Assembly: GCA_044235825.1 (NCBI GenBank)
Contig: JBIIHL010000001.1
Span: 1-57,677 of the forward strand
Source: CANGYM01 sp044235825
Lineage (GTDB): Bacteria; Pseudomonadota; Alphaproteobacteria; JAJTHO01; CANGYM01
Reading direction: 5' to 3'
Length of the DNA: 57,677 nucleotides
The translations under genes were made by a program, and so were the position numbers. The notes beneath the pieces are model-generated. The model searched no databases. It had not been told where the DNA came from and saw only the letters and a program-made list of their open reading frames with translations. Shown piece by piece: positions 51,741 through 57,677 of this stretch. Numbering within the stretch: the first letter of the stretch is position 1; every line of letters begins with the position of its first letter.

Positions 51741-51770
51741 CCCTGTAAAAACACGTATACTCCCCTATAT
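51741..51770 (+). promoter_or_regulatory. Candidate heat-shock (sigma-32-like) promoter of lon
   Basis: CCCTGTAAA (51741-51749) matches 7 of 9 bases of a CCCTTGAAA-like -35, and CCCCTATAT (51762-51770) resembles the CCCCATnT-like -10. Spacer is 12 bases, a little short. lon is a classical heat-shock gene, so the assignment makes sense but is not proven. Confidence 0.4.
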
Positions 51771-51817
51771 AAAAGAATAGAGGTTTTTTAAAACATCAGA
51801 TTGAACAAGGAGTGTTC

Positions 51818-54265
51818 ATGGCCGCCCCCAAAAAAAATAAGTCCAGCCCCGTGACGATCCCCATTCGGGCCTATCCCGTTTTGCCCCTGAGGGATATTGT
51901 TGTTTTTCCTTTTATGATTGTCCCCCTGTTCGTTGGACGCAGCAAATCCATCGCCGCCTTGGAAAAAGCGGCTCAGGACGATGGGATGGTCTTTCTGATG
52001 GCCCAAAAAAATACATCGGATGAAAATCCGGATCCTTCTGAACTTTACGAAGTGGGCACTGTGGCCAAGGTTCTGCAGATGCTGAAACTGCCGGATGGAA
52101 CGGTTAAGGTTTTGGTTGAAGGATTGGGCCGATCCCACGCCATTGAATTTTTGGACAACCCAGAATTCTTACAGGCTGTGGCAGAGCCGTTAACGTCGGA
52201 CATGAGCGATAAGAAAGAAATTGCCTCTTTATCCGCCGCCGTTTTATCCCAGTTCGAAAACTACATTAAGTTAAATAAAAAAATCGCCCCTGAAATTCTG
52301 GTGGGTCTGAATAAAATTGAGGACCCTGAACGCTTGGTGGACACCATTTCTGCGCACCTGTCAAACAAGCTGGCAGAAAAGCAGGATCTGCTGAAAACCC
52401 AAGATGTCGCCGAACGCCTGCAAAAGGTTTTTGCCCTGATGGAGGCCGAAATCAGCCTGCTGACTGTGGAACGCCGGATTCGCAACCGCGTGAAAAAGCA
52501 GATTGAAAAAAACCAGCGTGAATATTTCCTGAACGAACAAATTCGTGCGATTCAAAAGGAACTGGGGGATACCGAAGAAGGTAAAAATGAATTTGAGGTT
52601 TATGAAAACAAAATCAAAACCCTGAAATTAACAAAAGAGGCCCGCGACAAGGCCCTCAGCGATCTGAAAAAACTGAAATTGATGCCCCCTCTTTCCGCAG
52701 AATCCACGGTCATCCGCAATTATCTGGATTGGATTGTGGATTTGCCTTGGCAGAAAAAAACAAAACTAAACAATGATTTGTCGAAATCTGTTGAGATTTT
52801 AGATCAGGATCATGATGGCCTTGACACCATCAAAGACCGCATCGCGGAATATCTGACCGTGCAACAACGCACGGGCAAAACGCCTGGCACCGTTTTGTGT
52901 TTTGTTGGCCCCCCAGGGGTTGGAAAAACGTCTTTGGCCAAATCCATTGCCCGCGCCACGGGACGGGAATTTGTGCGCCTGTCGGTGGGGGGCATGCGGG
53001 ATGAAGCGGAAATCCGCGGCCACCGCCGCACCTATATCGGCTCTATGCCAGGAAAACTTTTGCAAGGCATGAAAAAGGCGGGATCGTCCAACCCCCTGTT
53101 TTTGATCGATGAAATTGATAAAATGGGCCACGACCATCGGGGCGACCCTGCCAGCGCCCTGCTGGAGGTTCTGGATCCCGAGCAAAACACCCATTTTCAG
53201 GATCATTACCTTGAGGTCGGGTATGATCTGTCGGATGTCATGTTTGTGTGCACGGCCAACACGTTATCGTTGCCGCTGCCCCTGTTGGACCGCATGGAAA
53301 TCATCCGTTTGTCTGGCTATACAGAGGATGAAAAAGTCACCATCGCCCAAAATCATTTGGTGCCCCGTCAGGGCGAGGCCCACGGGCTTTCCCCCAAGGA
53401 ATGGTCCCTGTCACAAGCCGCGCTGCGAGATATCGTCCGTTACTACACCCGCGAAGCCGGCGTGCGGCATCTGGAGCGGGCTCTGGCCAAAATTGCCCGA
53501 AAAATTGTTAAACACTTTTCGGTGAAGCCCAAGGAAAAAACCGTTTCTATCACCCCTGAAAATCTCTCAGAATACTTAGGTATTCCCAAGTATCGCTTTG
53601 GTTTGGCTGAGGAACAGGATCAAGTTGGGGTGGCCACGGGGCTGGCCTGGACCGAGGTGGGCGGGGATCTGCTGGCCATCGAAACCGTGATGTGGCCGGG
53701 CAAAGGCAAAGTTAAAGCCACAGGAAAACTGGGCGACACCATGCAGGAATCCCTGCAGGCCGCCATAGGGTATATTCGGTCACAGGCCATGACACTGGGA
53801 ATTTCCTATGACATGCTGGACAAACGGGATATCCACCTGCACCTGCCGGAGGGGGCAACGCCCAAGGACGGACCCTCAGCGGGGATTGCCTTGGCCAGTG
53901 CGTTGGTGTCTATGCTGACCAACATTCCCGTGCGGCGCGATGTGGCTATGACGGGGGAAATTACCCTGCGCGGGCGCGTTCTGCCCATTGGGGGATTAAA
54001 AGAAAAACTGTTGGCCGCCCTGCGGGGGGGCATTACAACCGTTTTGATTCCAAAACAAAATGAAAAGGATCTGCCTGACGTTCCCGCTGATGTGCGGGCC
54101 CTCCTGACCATCATCCCTGTGGAAAGCATGTCACAGGTTCTGATCCATGCCTTAACCAAAGCCCTAAGCCCGCTGTCTTGGCCAGAAAGCCAGATCACCG
54201 TGGATTATGTTCCGGCTGTGAAGGGAACACCTTTGCCCGATTCCCCCCCGTTGTTGCATCATTAA
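51818..54265 (+). CDS. lon: ATP-dependent protease Lon
   Basis: An 815-residue ATP-dependent serine protease degrading misfolded and regulatory proteins. The N-terminal LON domain (YPVLPLRDIVVFPFMIVPLFVGR) is followed by AAA+ with Walker A GPPGVGKT at 364-371 and the Walker B/sensor region FLIDEIDKMG. The protease domain has Ser687 (DGPSAGIAL) and Lys730 (GGLKEKLLAAL), a Ser-Lys dyad. I choose the ATG at 51818 with AAGGAG upstream; a GTG two codons earlier is less likely. In alphaproteobacteria Lon degrades CcrM and other cell-cycle regulators. Confidence 0.98.
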   Translation: MAAPKKNKSSPVTIPIRAYPVLPLRDIVVFPFMIVPLFVGRSKSIAALEKAAQDDGMVFLMAQKNTSDENPDPSELYEVGTVAKVLQMLKLPDGTVKVLVEGLGRSHAIEFLDNPEFLQAVAEPLTSDMSDKKEIASLSAAVLSQFENYIKLNKKIAPEILVGLNKIEDPERLVDTISAHLSNKLAEKQDLLKTQDVAERLQKVFALMEAEISLLTVERRIRNRVKKQIEKNQREYFLNEQIRAIQKELGDTEEGKNEFEVYENKIKTLKLTKEARDKALSDLKKLKLMPPLSAESTVIRNYLDWIVDLPWQKKTKLNNDLSKSVEILDQDHDGLDTIKDRIAEYLTVQQRTGKTPGTVLCFVGPPGVGKTSLAKSIARATGREFVRLSVGGMRDEAEIRGHRRTYIGSMPGKLLQGMKKAGSSNPLFLIDEIDKMGHDHRGDPASALLEVLDPEQNTHFQDHYLEVGYDLSDVMFVCTANTLSLPLPLLDRMEIIRLSGYTEDEKVTIAQNHLVPRQGEAHGLSPKEWSLSQAALRDIVRYYTREAGVRHLERALAKIARKIVKHFSVKPKEKTVSITPENLSEYLGIPKYRFGLAEEQDQVGVATGLAWTEVGGDLLAIETVMWPGKGKVKATGKLGDTMQESLQAAIGYIRSQAMTLGISYDMLDKRDIHLHLPEGATPKDGPSAGIALASALVSMLTNIPVRRDVAMTGEITLRGRVLPIGGLKEKLLAALRGGITTVLIPKQNEKDLPDVPADVRALLTIIPVESMSQVLIHALTKALSPLSWPESQITVDYVPAVKGTPLPDSPPLLHH

Positions 54266-54281
54266 GGCTGGAAAAAAAACC

Positions 54282-54656
54282 GTGGTTGCCTCTCCCCCCC
54301 TTCCCACAACCCGTCAGTACCGCGTGGGGGAGGCTGTTCGCCGCGCCCTATCCGACATTTTGGCCCGCGGGGATTTTGACCTGCCCCTGATCAGCATCAC
54401 GCAGGTGGATATGGCCCCTGATTTGCGATCAGCCCGCGTGTATTTTATGGGGGGAGGCAATAGCCTAGAGCTGCGGGAAAAACTGAAACAGGTCCGCGTT
54501 CCCCTGCAAAACGCCCTGCGTCCCTACTTGGCCACCCGCTATTTGCCGCGTTTAAAGTTTTGCGAAGATCACACACTGGATCAGGTATCCCTGATCCATG
54601 ATTTGTTTGAAAATCCCCGCGTGGCTCGGGATTTAAGGGGTGGGGACGAGGCCTAA
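54282..54656 (+). CDS. rbfA: Ribosome-binding factor A
   Basis: A 124-residue KH-like factor that helps 16S rRNA 5'-end maturation of the 30S subunit, important in the cold. Starts at GTG 54282, 16 bases after lon. RQYRVGEAVRRALSDILARGDF and SARVYFMGG, RYLPRLKFCEDHTLDQ are typical. It usually sits in nusA-infB-rbfA; here it follows lon. Converges with ftsK. Confidence 0.93.
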   Translation: MVASPPLPTTRQYRVGEAVRRALSDILARGDFDLPLISITQVDMAPDLRSARVYFMGGGNSLELREKLKQVRVPLQNALRPYLATRYLPRLKFCEDHTLDQVSLIHDLFENPRVARDLRGGDEA

Positions 54657-54665
54657 ACAGGCCAC

Positions 54666-56948
54666 TCAGGCCCCCAAGATTTCCCGTTTTCCGGCGTGGT
54701 TGGGTTGGCTGATGACGCCTTCTTCTTCCAATTTTTCAATGATACGGGCGGCGCGGTTGTATCCCACTTGCAAATGACGTTGCAGGAAACTGGTGGACAC
54801 TTTGCGTTCCCGCAGAATAATGGCCAGCGCCTGATCGTACAGGGCATCGCCACTTTCCCCCTTAAACGCGCCCCCATCATCATCATCATCATCCTCTGCC
54901 ACCGTCACATCGTCCACGTAATCCGGTTGGCCTTGGGCTTTCAGATAGGACACGATGCTTTCAACCTCATTATCCGCAACAAAGGGTCCGTGAACCCGTG
55001 TGATGCGCCCACCGCCGGCCATGTACAGCATATCCCCCTGACCCAGCAGCTGTTCCGCCCCCATTTCCCCCAAAATGGTGCGGCTGTCGATTTTGGATGT
55101 GACTTGGAAACTGATGCGCACGGGAAAATTCGCCTTGATCGTTCCCGTAATCACGTCCACGGATGGGCGCTGTGTGGCCATGATCAGGTGAATCCCCGCC
55201 GCCCGGGCCATCTGGGCCAGACGCTGAATGGCGGCCTCAATATCCTTGCCCGCCACCAACATCAAATCGGCCATTTCATCCACAATCACAACGATATAGG
55301 GCAGGGTTTCCAGTGGCATAACCTGATCTTCGAACACCGGTTTTCCGGTTTCGCGATCAAAGCCCGTTTGCACGCGGCGGTGTAAAATTTCGCCCTTGTC
55401 TTGGGCATCTTGGATGCGGCTGTTGTAACCCTCGATATTACGCACGCCCAGACGGGACATGGCCTGATAACGTTGCTCCATTTCCTTCACGGCCCATTTC
55501 ATGGCGGTCACGGCCTTTTTGGGGTCCGTCACCACGGGGGTCAGCAAATGGGGAATGTCATCATACACCGACAATTCCAACATTTTGGGATCCACCATAA
55601 TAAAGCGACACTTTTCAGGGGGCAGCATATACAGCAGCGACAAAATCATGGTGTTCACCGACACGGATTTTCCCGATCCGGTGGTTCCTGCCACCAGCAA
55701 GTGGGGCATTTTGGCCAAATCCACAATCACGGGCACGCCGTTGATATCCTTGCCCAGCGCCAAAGGCAGCTTGGCGGCGTGGGATTGGTAATCTTTGTGC
55801 TCGAACACCTCTCGCAAATACACCGTTTCGCGTTTGGGGTTGGGCAGTTCAATCCCGATGACGTTGCGGCCCGTGACGACGGCCACGCGGGCGGATACGG
55901 CGCTCATGGATCGGGCGATGTCATCGGCCAAACCGATGATGCGGGATGATTTGATCCCTGGGGCGGGCTCCAGCTCGTACAGGGTCACCACGGGACCTGA
56001 ATTGGCCCCCACAATGTCCCCCTTCACCCCAAAATCAGACAGGACTTGGGACAGGGCCTCGGACGCCCGCTGAATATCCCGCTGATCCATCTTTTGCGCT
56101 TTGGTTTTGGACAGCGTCAGCAAATCCATGGGGGGCAACTGAAACCCTTCTTTTTTGTCATAAACCAAGGGGGAACGTTGCAACGTCGGCACGGCTTTGG
56201 TTTTTTTGGTTTTAACAGAGGGTGTCTTTTCCCCAGACAGAATCAGGGATTCTGTTGTGATGGACAGCGGCTGCAAATCCGCAGAGCCAGAAAGGGAAAG
56301 ACGCGCCAAAAGGCCCTTGCCCCCTTGCCATACCATGATGGGAAGGTTCCATACCCATGACAACAACGCTTTTGGCCCCCCATGGGTGAACCCCGATCCC
56401 GACAGGCCCAAACCCAAAACCAAAAAGGTCCCAAACAAAACCACCAATCCCCCCGCCGCAATCCAATCCCAAACGGGCCCCTGGGGGCCATACAGGTGAA
56501 ACAGGTTTTGCAGCCAAAATCCCGCCACGCCGCCGCGGGGCACATCAATGGCGTCCTGTTTCATATCCCCGCCCAGGGACATCACCGTGGCCCCCAACAC
56601 CAAAACCATGGCCCATTGCCCCAAACGGACAAACAACCGAAAGGCCTTTCCCGATTGCCAAAAATGAACGCCCCACGCCAGAATCAACAGGGGCAACACA
56701 AACGCCGCCATGCCAAAACTTTGAAACAGAATATCCGACAAAACGGCCCCCTGGGGCCCCAAAAGGTTCTTTACCGCCCCATCCGAAACGGCGGTGTTTA
56801 GGGATTCATCCTGAAAATCATGGGTGGCCAAGGCCAGCGCCAGCACCAACCCCGATAAAAACAAAACCATACCCCACAGCCGCCGCATGCCCAGCATCAC
56901 CACCTTGGTGGCCTGGGGCGATAACAAAGAGGGCGGAATCACAGGCAT
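54666..56948 (-). CDS. ftsK: DNA translocase FtsK
   Basis: A 760-residue membrane-anchored DNA pump that clears chromosomes at the septum and activates XerCD at dif. Four transmembrane segments occupy about 20-200. A short Lys/Pro-rich linker follows. The RecA-like motor has GTTGSGKS at about 420-427 and VDEMADLMLVAGKD; the winged-helix gamma domain ends the protein (STSFLQRHLQVGYNRAARIIEKLEEEGVIS). An acidic run EDDDDDDG, encoded by a CAT-type triplet repeat at about 54879-54897, lies between motor and gamma domain. A start at a later ATG (residue 18, MLGMRRLWG) is possible. Confidence 0.97.
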   Translation of the reverse strand: MPVIPPSLLSPQATKVVMLGMRRLWGMVLFLSGLVLALALATHDFQDESLNTAVSDGAVKNLLGPQGAVLSDILFQSFGMAAFVLPLLILAWGVHFWQSGKAFRLFVRLGQWAMVLVLGATVMSLGGDMKQDAIDVPRGGVAGFWLQNLFHLYGPQGPVWDWIAAGGLVVLFGTFLVLGLGLSGSGFTHGGPKALLSWVWNLPIMVWQGGKGLLARLSLSGSADLQPLSITTESLILSGEKTPSVKTKKTKAVPTLQRSPLVYDKKEGFQLPPMDLLTLSKTKAQKMDQRDIQRASEALSQVLSDFGVKGDIVGANSGPVVTLYELEPAPGIKSSRIIGLADDIARSMSAVSARVAVVTGRNVIGIELPNPKRETVYLREVFEHKDYQSHAAKLPLALGKDINGVPVIVDLAKMPHLLVAGTTGSGKSVSVNTMILSLLYMLPPEKCRFIMVDPKMLELSVYDDIPHLLTPVVTDPKKAVTAMKWAVKEMEQRYQAMSRLGVRNIEGYNSRIQDAQDKGEILHRRVQTGFDRETGKPVFEDQVMPLETLPYIVVIVDEMADLMLVAGKDIEAAIQRLAQMARAAGIHLIMATQRPSVDVITGTIKANFPVRISFQVTSKIDSRTILGEMGAEQLLGQGDMLYMAGGGRITRVHGPFVADNEVESIVSYLKAQGQPDYVDDVTVAEDDDDDDGGAFKGESGDALYDQALAIILRERKVSTSFLQRHLQVGYNRAARIIEKLEEEGVISQPNHAGKREILGA

Positions 56949-57048
56949 GGGATGATATCATGATGTCTGGCTCTACTTTTGTGTGAAATCCCCATCCGCG
57001 TCAAGGGGGGATTCCATTCCTATCGTGATCTGGGGGGAATGGGGGGAT

Positions 57049-57069
57049 AAAAAAAGCCCCCGCGGGGGC
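57049..57069 (-). terminator. Rho-independent terminator after dapE
   Basis: On the minus strand the inverted repeat GCCCCCGCGGGGGC (57056-57069) is followed by seven T residues (57055-57049), 67 bases after dapE. It would stop dapE transcription before ftsK. Confidence 0.85.
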
Positions 57070-57135
57070 GAGGGCTTGGGGGTTGGGCTGAGGGGTGGCC
57101 CGTGAGTCACTTTTTGCCCTCAATGTCCTCTTTTC

Positions 57136-57677
57136 CTAGGATTGTTTTTCCAAACACACCCGCACAATGTCACCATAGATTTGGGACAGGCGCATCAGGT
57201 CGTCCACATCGCACTGTTCATTGATTTTATGGATGGTGGCGTTGGGCAGGCCCAGTTCGACGACGGGGCAGTAATCCTTTATGAATCGCGCATCCGACGT
57301 GCCGCCGCTGGTGGATAATATCGGGGGGGTTCCCGTAATATCCTGAATCACCCCCGTGACGGTTTGCACCAGGGGGTGGTCGGCGTTTGTAAAAAAGGCC
57401 TCGGACGAGCAATCCGTGGTCAGGGTGTAATGGGGGCCGGATGCGGGCCCCTGCGGCAGAACCCGTTGACAGGCGTGATGCAGGCGATCCGACAGGCTCT
57501 GGGCACTGTGATGGGCATTAAAACGGATATTCAATCGCACCGTACACGAGGGCGGAATGATGTTGGTGGTCCCATTGCCCGTATCCACGCTGGTGATTTC
57601 CAAATTGGACGCATCAAAATGCGGGTGCCCCTGATCCAGCGGTTTTTCCAAAAGAATCCCCAAAATGGCCGCCGCAT
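57136..57677 (-). CDS. dapE: Succinyl-diaminopimelate desuccinylase (partial)
   Basis: About 180 C-terminal residues of DapE, cut by the window edge at 57677; no true start is inside the window, and the frame is open up to the edge. DapE makes LL-diaminopimelate for lysine and peptidoglycan. Seen: the dimerisation-domain FDASNLEITSVDTGNGTTNIIPPSCTVRLNIRFNAHH, the catalytic-domain STSGGTSDARFIKDYCPVVELGLPNATIHKINEQCDVDDLMRLSQIYGDIV with the zinc ligand His near the end. A strong terminator follows. Confidence 0.95.
   Translation of the reverse strand, partial: AAAILGILLEKPLDQGHPHFDASNLEITSVDTGNGTTNIIPPSCTVRLNIRFNAHHSAQSLSDRLHHACQRVLPQGPASGPHYTLTTDCSSEAFFTNADHPLVQTVTGVIQDITGTPPILSTSGGTSDARFIKDYCPVVELGLPNATIHKINEQCDVDDLMRLSQIYGDIVRVCLEKQS

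Overview
The window is chromosomal DNA of an alphaproteobacterium. This rests on several alphaproteobacterial signatures seen together: a CckA-type hybrid kinase, an adjacent fdxA-carD pair, an NDUFS4-like complex I accessory protein, a hemD / mitofilin-like / hemY cluster, a BTLCP-type (DUF920) protein, and adk lying between secY and rpsM. Base composition is fairly balanced. Rearranged ribosomal operons and transposon debris fit a lineage with a restructured, perhaps host-associated genome (Holosporales-like is a guess; nothing here proves it).

Layout. Positions 1-7.2 kb, minus strand: an envelope and cell-cycle run (glycosyltransferase 9, cckA, amiC, mrcA) and a small Spy-like periplasmic protein. 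7.4-11.7 kb, minus: secY-adk-rpsM-rpsK-rpoA-rplQ. 11.9-12.7 kb, minus: ispA. 13.0-14.9 kb, plus: ybaB-recR and an MnmC(o)-like FAD enzyme. 15.0-27.6 kb, plus: fusA, tuf, an intrinsic terminator, then the S10-spc run rpsJ to rplO. 27.65-28.2 kb: a non-coding breakpoint region with hairpins, a 105-bp MITE-like palindrome and a decayed IS30-type transposase end. 28.2-29.4 kb, plus: bamE, bolA, rimM. 29.4-33.0 kb, minus: hemD, mitofilin-like, hemY, gmhB. 33.1-39.0 kb, plus: acpP, fabF, ridA, marR, a cysN-cysC fusion and two exported proteins. 39.0-41.6 kb, minus: purC, purS, rpiB and a secreted trypsin-like protease. 41.7-45.4 kb, plus: gpmA, glyQ, glyS. 45.4-46.1 kb, minus: dcd and a 48-residue gene. 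46.2-47.9 kb, plus: rpmI, rplT, pheS. 48.0-54.7 kb, plus: an orphan ORF, terB-like, fdxA, carD, NDUFS4-like, sbtA-sbtB, lon, rbfA. 54.7-57.7 kb, minus: ftsK and the 3' part of dapE.

How it fits together. Most of the window is core information processing (ribosome, translocon, RNA polymerase alpha, elongation factors, two tRNA synthetases) plus envelope biogenesis (PBP1A, amidase, BamE, heptose and glycosyltransferase functions), cell-cycle control, heme, purine and nucleotide metabolism, and proteolysis. Many neighbours are coupled by 4-base ATGA overlaps.

The most interesting points are: the S10-spc-alpha run is broken exactly between rplO and secY, and that break is filled with mobile-element remnants; a BTLCP-family protein has lost all three catalytic residues; a cysN-cysC fusion without cysD is preceded by a 13-codon ORF that overlaps its start; an SbtA-SbtB bicarbonate transporter/PII-like pair is present; pheS is not followed by pheT but by an unrecognised exported protein with its own promoter; and a small gene overlaps dcd.
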